From: Nitrosospira sp. NpAV
Lineage (GTDB): Bacteria > Pseudomonadota > Gammaproteobacteria > Burkholderiales > Nitrosomonadaceae
NCBI RefSeq assembly: GCF_000832065.1
Contig: NZ_JXQM01000017.1
Span: 1-64,000 of the forward strand
Reading direction: 5' to 3'
Length of the DNA: 64,000 nucleotides
The number at the start of each line of letters is the position of its first letter. Positions within the stretch are counted from its first letter, which is position 1. Both the position numbers and the translations under genes were made by a program. Shown one piece after another: positions 28,211 through 37,884 of this stretch. The notes below the pieces were generated by a model. The model made no database searches, was not told the DNA's origin, and worked only from the letters and a program-made list of their open reading frames with translations.

Positions 28211-28563
28211 GCCAACTCCAATGCCCACAGGATCTCCACCGACCAGATGGTATAAAACAGCAGGGATAAAATGATCAATATCTGCAATGTCAGTCGGAGG
28301 CCGGTAGCGTGAACGTAGTCCATGAGGATATTACGCATCCCGATCCAGGCATGCCAGAACAGGCTGGCAAGAAACAGGAAGGCGGCAATGCGCATCCATC
28401 GTCCACTGAGCAGCGATTTCCATGTAGCATAATCATGCGGCGGCGAGATCAGTAGGGCGATGGCGAGGCACAGGACAAAGCCAACCATTACCACCGCAGT
28501 CACTCGCTGCGCCAGCCAGTCCCGTAGACCGTAATGGGCTCCGGTGACGATTCGCTTCACCAT
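28201..28563 (-). CDS. sdhD: Succinate dehydrogenase membrane anchor SdhD
   Basis: A 120-residue protein with three membrane helices (about 17-37, 55-77 and 90-112). The heme-b and quinone region is seen in [15 protein letters not shown]. The start [16 protein letters not shown] overlaps the sdhC stop by 3 bp. A longer upstream reading is out of keeping with the family and runs inside sdhC. Confidence 0.93.
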   Translation of the reverse strand: MVKRIVTGAHYGLRDWLAQRVTAVVMVGFVLCLAIALLISPPHDYATWKSLLSGRWMRIAAFLFLASLFWHAWIGMRNILMDYVHATGLRLTLQILIILSLLFYTIWSVEILWALELAWR

Positions 28564-28964
28564 ATCAATAGCGAGACCAGCAACGTGAGAATGATTCCCG
28601 CAGCCAGCACCACCCTGCTGGTCAATCGTGCCTGTGCCAATGCACCGCCATAATGCAGATCCAGCGCGAGAAAACGAATACCTGCACAGAGATGATGCAG
28701 GAAGAACCACAACAGGAGAGTCAGTGCGGTTTTAGACAGGGGGCTGGCCACAAGAGATTGGAATTGAGCATAGTCTTGAGGGGAACTCAGCGTCATTTCA
28801 AGGCCGCAAAGAAGGAGAGGGATGCCGGGAAAGAACAGTAGCACTCCGCTTACGCGGTGCAGAAAGGAAATCACGGCAGGGAGCGGCTGCCTGATTTCCA
28901 TCAGATTAAGAAATTTGGGACGTGTTCTTTGCAATTTTTTACTTCCAAGATGCCGGGCTACCAT
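28557..28964 (-). CDS. sdhC: Succinate dehydrogenase cytochrome b556 subunit SdhC
   Basis: A 135-residue three-helix anchor subunit. RPKFLNLMEIRQPLPAVISF and LHRVSGVLLFF form the family signature, and HHLCAGIRFLALDLHYG holds the axial heme ligand region. It begins the leftward sdh cluster and is divergent from the prp genes. The promoter should lie between 28965 and about 29100, but I cannot place it reliably. Confidence 0.94.
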   Translation of the reverse strand: MVARHLGSKKLQRTRPKFLNLMEIRQPLPAVISFLHRVSGVLLFFPGIPLLLCGLEMTLSSPQDYAQFQSLVASPLSKTALTLLLWFFLHHLCAGIRFLALDLHYGGALAQARLTSRVVLAAGIILTLLVSLLIW

Positions 28965-29370
28965 CCACTGACTTAGTGTAGACCGTTATACTGAGCGATA
29001 CAATATAAGTGCACGCACAAGTAACCCGGTAGTTAATGTGGTTTAAGGCGGGATTCCAGCCCAAGGCGAACCCTGAATACCGCTTAAATTGACAGCAGGG
29101 TGGAATGTTTTTATAGTCCGGTGCGTGGAGCATATACTAACCCGGCTGTTTCATAAATTGACGCGTCTCGCTGGTTTTTTGTTTCTTATGGAAATTTGTC
29201 CAGTCGGGCGTATGAATAATACACCGCTCTTTCACAGAATCTTCCTACAAAACAAGACCCTGCGTAATAATCGTGCAAATTTGCCCCGGATCATCTATTG
29301 GGATGTGAGAGGACGGCAGGGCGGGTTGTGGAATGGTTTTGCCGGTGGGGTGAAGTCCATAGCTTGATCC
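28965..29370. other. Intergenic region upstream of sdhC
   Basis: No supported gene. Short open frames exist on both strands without family features. It should hold the sdh promoter (leftward). In related bacteria gntR and the body of mdh lie near here, so part of it may be eroded coding sequence leading into the mdh fragment. Confidence 0.4.
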
Positions 29371-29424
29371 ATGGACGCCAGGCAAGCGGCGAAACCTGAC
29401 TGTCAGCACTTGGCGCCTAGGATT

Positions 29425-29646
29425 TTTGGTGCGCGGGAAAATGACTGGGTATCCATGGACATCTCCCCGGGCGGCAGCTACGGTATTCCCGAGGGTTTGA
29501 TCTACGGTTATCCTGTAACCTGTCGTGAGGGGATCTACAGAATCGTCCCTGGTCTTGAGATAAGTAAATTCAGCAAAGCAAAAATGCAGGCAACCTACCA
29601 TGAGTTGGTGGAGGAATGGGATTCTGTGAGACACCTGCTTGGATAA
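29425..29646 (+). pseudogene. mdh: Malate dehydrogenase, 3' fragment
   Basis: The open frame ending at 29646 encodes a clear C-terminus of malate dehydrogenase: ENDWVSMDISPGGSYGIPEG, then GLIYGYPVT, IVPGLEISKFSK, and ELVEEWDSVRHLLG at the stop. About 73 codons align with the last quarter of a 325-residue enzyme. Upstream, the frame to the ATG at 29371 no longer resembles Mdh, and the NAD-binding and catalytic parts are missing. The remaining part has no stop codons, so the deletion may be recent. Position beside prpB fits the ancestral betaproteobacterial order. A functional mdh, or a malate:quinone oxidoreductase, must be elsewhere if the cycle runs. Confidence 0.8.
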
Positions 29647-29679
29647 CTGTACTCGACGGTTCACTATTTCGCTGCTTCC

Positions 29680-30576
29680 ATGATCGACTCCGCTGGTTTT
29701 CGTTTCCGTGCCGCGCTTGCCGCAGAGAAGCCTTTGCAAATCGCAGGCTGCATCAATGCATATGCCGCACGCATGGCTGAGCGTACCGGCTTCAGAGCGA
29801 TTTATCTTTCAGGTGCCGGAGTAGCGGCGGGCTCCCTGGGTCTTCCCGATCTCGCTATTTCGACGCTGGATGACGTGCTGACAGACGTGCGCCGCATCAC
29901 GGACATCACTGATCTGCCATTACTGGTGGACGCGGATACCGGCTTTGGGGGAAGTGCCTTTAATATCGCCCGCACGGTGAAATCGCTGATCAAGTCTGGA
30001 GCAGCAGCGATGCATATTGAAGATCAGGTCTCGGCCAAACGCTGCGGCCACCGGCCGGGCAAGGCTGTCGTCAGCCATGAGGAAATGGTGGATCGTATTA
30101 AGGCCACTGTGGATGCCAGAACCGATCCCGATTTTGTCGTCATGGCGCGTACCGATGCCCTGGCGGTTGAAGGACTTCAAGCTGCCATAGATCGCGCGAG
30201 CCGATATGTGGAGGCGGGGGCGGATATAATTTTCCCCGAGGCTGTCACCGAATTGGACATGTATCGGCAATTCGCAGCAGCGATGCGAGTCCCGATTCTC
30301 GCTAATATCACCGAATTTGGTGTGACGCCTCTCTTTACAGTCGAAGAATTGGCCGAGGTGAATGTTTCCCTGGTGCTTTATCCACTATCCGCATTTCGGG
30401 CAATGAATGCCGCTGCCCTCAATGTGTATCGGTCAATACGTAATGAGGGCTCGCAGAAAAATGTGATAGATGCCATGCAGACTCGTGCAGAGCTATACGA
30501 ATTTCTTGATTATCATGCCTACGAAGAGAAGCTGAATATCTTATTTTCCGAATCCAAAAAACCTGGAAATGACTGA
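29680..30576 (+). CDS. prpB: 2-Methylisocitrate lyase PrpB
   Basis: A 298-residue member of the isocitrate lyase/PEP mutase superfamily, cleaving 2-methylisocitrate to pyruvate and succinate. The catalytic loop KRCGHRPGK carries Cys122; VDADTGFGG and HIEDQ hold the Mg ligands. Length matches PrpB and is far below isocitrate lyase (about 430). It overlaps prpC by 8 bp, so the two are coupled. Confidence 0.94.
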   Translation: MIDSAGFRFRAALAAEKPLQIAGCINAYAARMAERTGFRAIYLSGAGVAAGSLGLPDLAISTLDDVLTDVRRITDITDLPLLVDADTGFGGSAFNIARTVKSLIKSGAAAMHIEDQVSAKRCGHRPGKAVVSHEEMVDRIKATVDARTDPDFVVMARTDALAVEGLQAAIDRASRYVEAGADIIFPEAVTELDMYRQFAAAMRVPILANITEFGVTPLFTVEELAEVNVSLVLYPLSAFRAMNAAALNVYRSIRNEGSQKNVIDAMQTRAELYEFLDYHAYEEKLNILFSESKKPGND

Positions 30577-31726
30577 AGTTATCAAGAATCCCACTTCAAA
30601 AACCAAGAAGTCCGTCATGCTGTCCGGCGTGGTGGCGGGCAACACCGCTATCAGCAGCGTCGGTAAAACCGGCAATGATCTGCATTATCGCGGCTATGAC
30701 ATCCTGGACGTGGCGGATACCTGTGAATTCGAAGAAATCGCCTATCTGCTGGTTCATGAAAAGCTGCCTACACTGGCGGAGCTGATTGCCTATAAAGAAA
30801 AACTGAGAAGTCTGCGCGACTTTCCCGCCAGCGTTAAGACCATGCTGGAAGCGATTCCCGCAGCCGCACATCCGATGGATGTCATGCGTACAGGCGTTTC
30901 GGCATTGGGTACCGTCCTGCCGGAAGCGGAGAATCATTCCGTTGAAGGTGCGCGCAATTTGGCCGACCGGTTGCTGGCCTGCCTGGGACCTTTATTGCTC
31001 TACTGGTATCATTATTCTCACCATCATCGCCGGATCGACGTGGCGACCGGCGATGACTCAATTGGTGGAAATTTTTTAAACCTATTGCATGGAAGACCGC
31101 CGCCCCCGAACTGGGTGAAGGCAATGCACACTTCGCTGGTGCTATATGCTGAGCATGAGTTCAATGCTTCCACTTTTACCGCGCGCGTGATTGCCGGAAC
31201 CGGCTCGGATTTTTATTCCGCCATCAGCGGCGCTATCGGCGCACTGCGCGGACCGAAGCATGGTGGTGCCAATGAGGCCGCATTCGATATCCAGAAGCGC
31301 TACGATAATCCGGATGAAGCCGAAGCTGACATCCGTCGCCGGGTGGGGGATAAGGAAATCATCATTGGATTCGGTCATCCGGTTTATACCGTCTCCGACC
31401 CGCGTAACCGGATTATCCGGGAAGTGGCGAGAAGGCTCTCGGCAGAGACCGGTGACATGGAAATGTTTGATGTTGCCGCCAGACTGGAAACGGTGATGTG
31501 GGACATTAAGAAAATGTTCCCCAACCTCGACTGGTTCTCCGCTGTGAGTTATCACATGATGGGGATACCGACGGCCATGTTTACCCCGCTTTTTGCGATT
31601 GCGCGGACCAGTGGCTGGGCCGCCCATATTATTGAGCAACGCCTGGACAACAAGATTATCCGGCCTTCGGCGAATTATACCGGGCCGGAGGATCGCGGGT
31701 TTATTCCGATTTCGGCACGTGATTAG
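30569..31726 (+). CDS. prpC: 2-Methylcitrate synthase PrpC
   Basis: A 385-residue citrate synthase-fold enzyme condensing propionyl-CoA with oxaloacetate. GLRPKHGGAN-like [30 protein letters not shown] and [15 protein letters not shown] carry the catalytic His, His and Asp. The short length and GHPVY (instead of GHRVY) fit PrpC rather than GltA. Its neighbour prpB supports the methylcitrate pathway. A citrate synthase side activity is known in the family. Confidence 0.92.
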   Translation: MTEVIKNPTSKTKKSVMLSGVVAGNTAISSVGKTGNDLHYRGYDILDVADTCEFEEIAYLLVHEKLPTLAELIAYKEKLRSLRDFPASVKTMLEAIPAAAHPMDVMRTGVSALGTVLPEAENHSVEGARNLADRLLACLGPLLLYWYHYSHHHRRIDVATGDDSIGGNFLNLLHGRPPPPNWVKAMHTSLVLYAEHEFNASTFTARVIAGTGSDFYSAISGAIGALRGPKHGGANEAAFDIQKRYDNPDEAEADIRRRVGDKEIIIGFGHPVYTVSDPRNRIIREVARRLSAETGDMEMFDVAARLETVMWDIKKMFPNLDWFSAVSYHMMGIPTAMFTPLFAIARTSGWAAHIIEQRLDNKIIRPSANYTGPEDRGFIPISARD

Positions 31727-31807
31727 TGGACGGAGTAATCGACGTCATCGATTATATCCACCTTCCGAACACCATCCGTAATCACGAACCGCAAAAGCAA
31801 TCCGTGC

Positions 31808-32398
31808 ATGAGCAACCTCGTTGCAGCAGTGCATCCCTATCTGGCGCAATACGGCTATACGGCATTGTTTGCCGTGTTGTTTACTGAGTCGTTCGGTCTA
31901 CCGCTACCGGGAGAGACCTTCCTGATTGCCGCGACCTTGCTCGCAGTCAATGAGCAGCTCAGTATCGTCGCGGTGGCTGGTTGGGCGATAACGGCAGTGG
32001 TTCTGGGAGATAACGTTGGCTATCTGATTGGTCGCCGGAAAGGGCATCGCTGGGCGATAGGCCATGGCAGCCGTATCGGCATCACCCCTGCGCGGCTTGA
32101 GGCTGTGCAAAGATTCTTTGACCGGTTCGGACCTGCGACAGTGATTGTGGCGCGCTTTTTTCCAGTGTTGCGGCAATTGAACGGTATCTTTGCCGGAAGT
32201 ATGCGGATGCCATGGAGGAAGTTTGTCGCCTACAACACGCTTGGCGGTATATTGTGGGTAAGCGCCTGGACGAGTGGCGTCTATTTCCTGGGAGACCGGA
32301 TCGAGTTGTGGCTGATGCGGATACATATAGCGGGTTGGTGGCTTGCCGGACCACTGATTGCCAGCATGGTTTGGTTGATTTATCGCAATTCAAAGTGA
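31808..32398 (+). CDS. DedA-family membrane protein
   Basis: A 196-residue SNARE-associated/DedA (VTT) protein with about four to five membrane segments. The family signature is visible: FTESFGLPLPGETFLI near residues 25-40 and ARFFPVLRQLNGIFAGSMRM near 115-135, with the G-[RK]-x-G-x region (IGRRKGHRWAIGHG). DedA proteins are linked to lipid carrier recycling (undecaprenyl phosphate) and membrane homeostasis. It lies 81 bp after prpC and has no obvious role in propionate use. Confidence 0.85.
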   Translation: MSNLVAAVHPYLAQYGYTALFAVLFTESFGLPLPGETFLIAATLLAVNEQLSIVAVAGWAITAVVLGDNVGYLIGRRKGHRWAIGHGSRIGITPARLEAVQRFFDRFGPATVIVARFFPVLRQLNGIFAGSMRMPWRKFVAYNTLGGILWVSAWTSGVYFLGDRIELWLMRIHIAGWWLAGPLIASMVWLIYRNSK

Positions 32399-32558
32399 AT
32401 GCAGTTGGTAAAGAAGGGAAAATAGGGTTGCCTGTCCGGCCTGAGGATGATCAGGCATGACGATAGTACTGAAGGGACCCATACGGTGCAATGCGCTCCG
32501 CTTATTGACGCCCTAAGTTGTACGTATGTTGCTCTATTCAATTCAGCCTCAAATATTG

Positions 32559-32921
32559 ATGCGCTTTCTTCTCTTTATCATAACTGCGGCCTTGGCCGGG
32601 TGTAGTCACCTTTCTCCGGTCACCACACCGGTTGGGGAGGGAAAAGTGGGTATCGACGCACCAATTACTTATCGCTGCAAGAGTGATCGCATCGTGAAAG
32701 TGTCTTATCATTCTGGCACCATGGCCGTTGTGGAGTATGAGGGAAGGGTGCGCGAGATGATCATCGCCATATCGGGCAGCGGGGCACGCTACGCCGGTGG
32801 TGGATTGGAGTGGTGGACGAAAGGAATGGGACCAGGTTCGGAAGGCATGCTTCTCAATCACAGGAATGACGGTACTCCAGGAGACATAATCGAGCGGTGT
32901 GTTCAGGCGAGCGCCGGATGA
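32559..32921 (+). CDS. MliC-like lipoprotein, possible lysozyme inhibitor
   Basis: A 120-residue lipoprotein: signal peptide MRFLLFIITAALAGC with lipobox LAGC, so it should be lipidated and sorted to the outer membrane. The body resembles the MliC/PliC domain: YRCKSDRIVKVSYHSGTMA, SGSGARYAGGGLEWWTKGMG. MliC proteins block C-type lysozyme by inserting a conserved loop in its active site. Two Cys in the mature part could form a disulfide. An in-frame ATG at 32526 is less likely as it would bury the signal peptide. Family call is moderate. Confidence 0.65.
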   Translation: MRFLLFIITAALAGCSHLSPVTTPVGEGKVGIDAPITYRCKSDRIVKVSYHSGTMAVVEYEGRVREMIIAISGSGARYAGGGLEWWTKGMGPGSEGMLLNHRNDGTPGDIIERCVQASAG

Positions 32922-33071
32922 AAGCTCAACGCCGATAGAGCGGATACGGTGCGGCCCATCAACGGCTCAGAATATGGAGATTGTTTGCGTATTTATTCAG
33001 GAAAATCTCTGGATTCCCGTTTTCGCGGGGGAAAGACGATGTTCGCTGCTGGATGGCTGACCCTATAACAT

Positions 33072-34529
33072 ATGACTATGTCACCCCATATCTCCAATCT
33101 TCGTCCCCAACCCGACCAAGTGCTGGTGGACATTGCCGACTACGTCGCCAACCATGATATTCAAAGCGGTCTGGCTTATGATACTGCGCGCAACTGCTTG
33201 ATGGACTCGCTCGGCTGCGCGATGGAAGCACTTACTTATCCAGCTTGTACCAAATTGCTCGGACCCGTCGTTGCAGGTACAACTGTGCCCAATGGAGCCA
33301 GAGTTCCCGGCACCCAATTCCAGCTCGATCCGGTACAAGCCGCATTCAATATCGGCACCATGATCCGCTGGCTCGATTTCAATGATACCTGGCTTGCTGC
33401 TGAATGGGGACATCCATCGGATAACCTGGGCGGCATACTTGCCGTTGCGGACTGGTGTGCGCGCAATGCGGTGGCTGCGGGGAAGAAACCGTTCACGATA
33501 CGCGATGTACTGACTGCCATGATCAAGGCGCATGAAATCCAGGGTTGCCTTGCATTGGAAAACAGCTTCAACAAGGTGGGGCTGGATCACGTGATACTGG
33601 TGAAGGTCGCCTCTGTGGCTGTCGTGATGCATTTGCTTGGCGGCAGCCGCGATCAGATTATCGATGCACTTTCACACGCCTGGGTGGATGGACAATCGTT
33701 GCGCACATACCGCCATGCCCCCAATACCGGATCCCGCAAATCCTGGGCCGCGGGTGATGCCACCAGTCGCGCTGTCTGGTTGGCGTTGATTACGCTTAAA
33801 GGCGAAATGGGCTATCCTTCCGCGCTCACGGCCAAAACCTGGGGATTTTACGACGTACTGTTCAAGGGACAATCATTACGGTTTCAGCGGCCCATTAAAC
33901 AGTGGGGGTCATACGTGATGGAAAACGTGTTGTTCAAGATTTCGTTTCCTGCTGAATTCCATTCCCAGACAGCGGCGGAGTGCGCGATGCAACTGCATCC
34001 CCGCATAGGAGGGCGAATCGACGAGATCGAGAACATCACCATTCGGACACATGAGGCGGCGATCCGTATCATCGACAAGAAAGGGCCGCTCAACAACCCA
34101 GCTGACCGGGACCATTGCCTTCAGTATATCGTTGCGGTATCGCTGATATTCGGACGGCTTACCGCCGCCGACTATGAAGATGCCATGGCAGCCGACCCGC
34201 GCATCGACTGGCTGCGCGCTAAAATTATTTGTGTCGAGGACCCGCAGTTCACCCGGGATTATCATGATCCCGAAAAACGCTCCATCGCCAACGGTGTTAC
34301 GGTTGAATTCAGGGACGGCGGCAAGGTGGACGAAGTGGTGGTGGAATATCCCATTGGCCACAAGCTTCGACGTAGCGAAGGTATTCCGTTATTGGAAGAA
34401 AAATTCAGAATCAATCTCGCGCGCCGGTTTCCTGCCGGGCAACAAAAATCGATCATTGATCTCTGCTTTGACCAGCCGGGGCTGGAGGCAACACCCGTCA
34501 ACAAGTTTGTTGATATGTTTATGGTTTAA
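33072..34529 (+). CDS. prpD: MmgE/PrpD family 2-methylcitrate dehydratase
   Basis: A 485-residue protein of the MmgE/PrpD family. Characteristic parts are [51 protein letters not shown] and [15 protein letters not shown]. PrpD dehydrates 2-methylcitrate to 2-methyl-cis-aconitate; an aconitase then completes the isomerisation. Presence of prpB, prpC and acnA nearby supports that role. It is separated from prpC by the DedA and MliC-like genes. No prpF or acnD is seen. Confidence 0.9.
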   Translation: MTMSPHISNLRPQPDQVLVDIADYVANHDIQSGLAYDTARNCLMDSLGCAMEALTYPACTKLLGPVVAGTTVPNGARVPGTQFQLDPVQAAFNIGTMIRWLDFNDTWLAAEWGHPSDNLGGILAVADWCARNAVAAGKKPFTIRDVLTAMIKAHEIQGCLALENSFNKVGLDHVILVKVASVAVVMHLLGGSRDQIIDALSHAWVDGQSLRTYRHAPNTGSRKSWAAGDATSRAVWLALITLKGEMGYPSALTAKTWGFYDVLFKGQSLRFQRPIKQWGSYVMENVLFKISFPAEFHSQTAAECAMQLHPRIGGRIDEIENITIRTHEAAIRIIDKKGPLNNPADRDHCLQYIVAVSLIFGRLTAADYEDAMAADPRIDWLRAKIICVEDPQFTRDYHDPEKRSIANGVTVEFRDGGKVDEVVVEYPIGHKLRRSEGIPLLEEKFRINLARRFPAGQQKSIIDLCFDQPGLEATPVNKFVDMFMV

Positions 34530-34572
34530 ACCCGGATAATCCATAGACCTAAACCTGCATACGAGGAAAATC

Positions 34573-35991
34573 TCAGTCTGGTCTGTGTTCTTTCGTGTCC
34601 GAGATGGAATCTCCCGGCGGAGCAGCATATATATTAAGCAGTATTTTAAGAGCAGTGAGTTTTACCTTCCATGAAGGAATGCTCGCGGGATCTATCGATA
34701 AACCTGCCACCAACTCCTCTACGCCGTTGATCTGCGCGGACTCACAGGTAGACAGAAAATGCCACAACTCATCGCTACTGGTAATGCCCGTGTGCCGGAC
34801 AAAGTCCGGATAATCCTCGCGCAAATGTGCCGCAAGCCAAGCTTGGTCTATCCACTGCTTTAACTGATTGTAGGTGAAGCAGGTGCGTACCGCCAAATCC
34901 ACGGCGTCGGCGTTACACAAATTTTCAATATTGTCATAACCTTCACGTTCCAATCTCAACTCATGGGCGTAGCTCATGCCGGCAAGCATGGAAAGTGGCA
35001 GCGCACGGTAGTTGTCCCCGGGGATATTCCTCATCACTTTGAGCGCGACGCGCTCGATCGCCAGTGCGGCCCGTTTCGGATAAAAGCCGAAGAAAAAGCT
35101 CAAAACGGGAAGCAGGCTAAGGCTCGCTGGTATGGTTGTACCTGTCTCATCAGAGCTGTCCCCCGAATCTTTATTGGCGGATGGAGCTTCGGTAGCAGAT
35201 GAAGCCTCGGTAGCGGATGGAGGTTGAGCAGTGTCATGGGCCGATACGGCAACTCGCGTCGCAGCGGGTTTGGAGTCCTCAGGAAAGGTGAAGTGGAAGA
35301 CGAAAGAAAGAACCAATGCCAATATGCTCGCGACGATCATGCGGATGGCGCCATCGACGAAAGTGTGGGAGGTCAGGTCCAGCGTGAAGTATGCGCGCGC
35401 GACCGAGCCGATGAAATAAATGTAGGCGCCCAGGAAACCATATTGGAACGCGGTCAGATTGCGGACCAGATGGGAATAATACGCCTCCGGGTTTTTTTCG
35501 AATAATTCGGCGAAAGGTCCCATGGTCAACATATTCGCACCCAGACTAAAATCTACGCCTCCGTCCGCCGAGGAAACTGGTTTGAACAACAACAGGATAC
35601 AAATACCGAGCAACACGATGATGGTGGTCAGCCAGACACTGCCCCGATAGGTGCTGAAGGAAGCGCGGCGCCCCATTCTTCTACGGATCTCGCCCCGGCG
35701 CGCAACCGGAACCTCACGCTGAAGCTGACGTTCCTTCCGGTTGGTCATGGTCTGGATATAGGTCAAGGCGAGAGACGGCACGACCAGCACCGCCAGTAGC
35801 GCCATAATCAGGTTGTATTGAAAGAAAACGGGATCGAACCAATGCGCAACGGCCCGAAAATCATGGTACTCAACGTCTTTGGGGCCCAGGGCGGATTCCA
35901 CCCCAAGACCCACAATGAGAAGTGTCGGTACCACAAATACCAGCCAGTCGTACCAGGGCATCTTCCACTTATTTTCCTCGGTCTGATCCAT
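34573..35991 (-). CDS. Unrecognised six-TM protein with C-terminal helical domain
   Basis: A 472-residue protein I do not recognise. Six hydrophobic segments lie at about 15-31, 57-79, 119-137, 183-201, 215-235 and 288-304. A strongly basic loop (84-110, many Arg) suggests a cytoplasmic segment after TM2. Residues 246-286 are Ala/Ser/Thr/Glu-rich with the tandem TEASSATEAPSA. The last 160 residues are soluble and helical, with GYDNIENLCNADAVDLAVRT and LKQWIDQAWL. The start is decided by a strong AAGGAGGATGC just before the ATG at 35991. Its upstream neighbour, a lipase-like gene, ends 10 bp away, so the two form an operon. Confidence 0.7.
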   Translation of the reverse strand: MDQTEENKWKMPWYDWLVFVVPTLLIVGLGVESALGPKDVEYHDFRAVAHWFDPVFFQYNLIMALLAVLVVPSLALTYIQTMTNRKERQLQREVPVARRGEIRRRMGRRASFSTYRGSVWLTTIIVLLGICILLLFKPVSSADGGVDFSLGANMLTMGPFAELFEKNPEAYYSHLVRNLTAFQYGFLGAYIYFIGSVARAYFTLDLTSHTFVDGAIRMIVASILALVLSFVFHFTFPEDSKPAATRVAVSAHDTAQPPSATEASSATEAPSANKDSGDSSDETGTTIPASLSLLPVLSFFFGFYPKRAALAIERVALKVMRNIPGDNYRALPLSMLAGMSYAHELRLEREGYDNIENLCNADAVDLAVRTCFTYNQLKQWIDQAWLAAHLREDYPDFVRHTGITSSDELWHFLSTCESAQINGVEELVAGLSIDPASIPSWKVKLTALKILLNIYAAPPGDSISDTKEHRPD

Positions 35992-36001
35992 GCATCCTCC
36001 T

Positions 36002-36757
36002 TCAGCTTGGTTTGCCTTCCGCCGCAGCCATGGCATCGACAGCGGCCCGAGTCCAGAAATCAAGATGGTCGAAAGGCCGGATGGCCCGCCTATTCGGCAG
36101 ACCGAGGCTCCACCCGAGCAATTCGATATGGTCGGTACGCAGAATACCGCGGAATTCTCCCCACTGTGCCGATTCAACGGGCACCATGCCGTCATTGGCT
36201 GCCGGAATTGCCCGTCCAAAGTATCGTAGCCAGAAGGGTTGCTCATCGAGTGGACGATGACCGGCATAGGACGAGTAGACCACGTCAGAGCGATCCGGGA
36301 TGGGTGCGGCGGAACGTGCCTCGGGGGTCAATTCACTCAAGCCAGGATTGCCAATGTGCCGAACCCAGGCTGGAATCACTCCACGTGATTCGAGCACCCA
36401 TGTTGCCACGGGCGTGCCGCGATGCGGCGTGGCAACGGTAAGCAGACTTTTTATACGCCGATCGGGATCAAGATAGGCAATCAGATGACGGGCATCCAAT
36501 CCCCCCATGCTGTGTGCTACCAACGCAAAGGCTGGCGCATTACTGCTGAAAAGCTGCTGCGCGAGCGCCTCCGCACGTTCGACTATCGTTCCGGAGGGCG
36601 GTACTTCCGGTATGAGAGGAATAATATGCACCCGGCGCAATGCATGCTCGACGCCACGAAAACACTCAATCGGTCCGCGACGCGAAAAACCAAGAAAACC
36701 ATGCAACAGTGCCAGCGTGGGGAGGACCATAAACATGCTCGCTATAGGATAATCCAT
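36002..36757 (-). CDS. Lipase-like alpha/beta hydrolase
   Basis: A 251-residue alpha/beta hydrolase. LLHGFLGF is the oxyanion strand; the nucleophile elbow AHSMGG puts Ser83 in place; VATPHRGTPVA follows as in triacylglycerol lipases and PGAP1-like esterases. Candidate acid and base are Asp189 (AANDGMVPV) and His210 (RTDHIELLG). There is no clear signal peptide, though the N-terminus is mildly hydrophobic, so it may act in the cytoplasm or at the membrane. It is the first gene of a two-gene unit with the six-TM protein. Substrate unknown; lysophospholipid or acyl-ester hydrolysis is a guess. Confidence 0.8.
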   Translation of the reverse strand: MDYPIASMFMVLPTLALLHGFLGFSRRGPIECFRGVEHALRRVHIIPLIPEVPPSGTIVERAEALAQQLFSSNAPAFALVAHSMGGLDARHLIAYLDPDRRIKSLLTVATPHRGTPVATWVLESRGVIPAWVRHIGNPGLSELTPEARSAAPIPDRSDVVYSSYAGHRPLDEQPFWLRYFGRAIPAANDGMVPVESAQWGEFRGILRTDHIELLGWSLGLPNRRAIRPFDHLDFWTRAAVDAMAAAEGKPS

Positions 36758-37016
36758 CGAATATTCGCACCATCACGAACGCCCATGCCTGAAATAATAA
36801 CGACAAAGGTGCATGCGTGCGGCATGGCCGCATTATGCGGCAACATACATTCCTATTTCATATTATATGATTTTTCGGATTTGCGCGTTGTCCACGCCAA
36901 ATTAGCCATTCCGAGAGGTTGCGCTTTGTGCTGTACCCCCAAAAACCCGCACTGTGTCCGTTCAACCATCGGATTTAGTTTAAAATGCTCGAACCAAATT
37001 GCATTGAAGAGCAAAG

Positions 37017-37781
37017 GTGAAGATACACTACGACATCGAAGGTAAGATCGCCCTGGTTACCGGCGCAAATCGCGGAATTGGCAAGGCGATAGTTGATGCT
37101 TTCTTGCATCATGGCGCGGCAAAAATCTATGCCGCGGTTCGCAATCTGGATTCTGCCGCTCACTTGGTCGAGCGCTATGGCAGCAAGGTGGTTCCCATCC
37201 AATTGGATTTGATCCGGCCGGAAACCATCGTAGCCGCCGCGGAGACTGCGAAAGATGTCCAGGTAGTGGTTAATAATGCAGGCGTTTTTATCGCCTCAAC
37301 CCCCATGGATGATGAGGCTGGCAATTCGCTTGAGCTGGGAATGAAGATCAATGTACTGGGTCTTATCCAGATGGCGCAAGTTTTTGCCCCCATTCTCAAG
37401 ATAAATGGGGGTGGAGCGTTGGTGCAGCTTAATTCGATTGCATCGCTGAAGTGTTCTGCCAATTTTGCGACGCATTCTGCTTCCAAAGCCGCTGCCTATT
37501 CCATCACACAGGCGTTGCATGAATTGCTGGGTCGACAGGGTACGGCAGTTCTGAGCGTACACCCTGGCCTCATCGCTACCGATATGAGTGCTGCCGCGGG
37601 CCTGGGCGGAGCCGCGGAACCCGCATCGCTTGTTGGTGAAGGTATCGTCACCGCACTGAAAGCGGGAGATTTTCATCTTTTTCCTGACTCGATGGCCAAG
37701 CGGATTGGAAGTGCCTATCAGCATTTTTCAGAAAGCATAATAGAAACCGATATTTCAGAATATCGACCGGTTAAAATTTAA
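37017..37781 (+). CDS. Short-chain dehydrogenase-like protein lacking catalytic Tyr
   Basis: A 254-residue classical SDR by fold, starting at GTG. The cofactor motif TGANRGIG (15-22), VVNNAGV (84-90) and Ser140 (QLNSIAS) are intact, and Lys157 is kept. The YxxxK position reads HSASK: codon 37473-37475 is CAT, giving His153 instead of the catalytic Tyr. The active site would therefore be altered; the protein may be inactive, use His as acid, or carry out a binding role. It lies alone, rightward, between the divergent lipase gene and acnA. Confidence 0.85.
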   Translation: MKIHYDIEGKIALVTGANRGIGKAIVDAFLHHGAAKIYAAVRNLDSAAHLVERYGSKVVPIQLDLIRPETIVAAAETAKDVQVVVNNAGVFIASTPMDDEAGNSLELGMKINVLGLIQMAQVFAPILKINGGGALVQLNSIASLKCSANFATHSASKAAAYSITQALHELLGRQGTAVLSVHPGLIATDMSAAAGLGGAAEPASLVGEGIVTALKAGDFHLFPDSMAKRIGSAYQHFSESIIETDISEYRPVKI

Positions 37782-37884
37782 TAGCGGAAATAAGCCAGCG
37801 ATCAACCACCGGATTGGGATCATTCACCTTTTTACGTTTTCTGGTTTTTCGCGGTCTGAAGCATTATTTTGAAGGAGTATCACT

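Noticed and set aside
29089-29367. 92-codon rightward frame before the mdh fragment
   Set aside because: Does not resemble Mdh or any family; may be eroded DNA.
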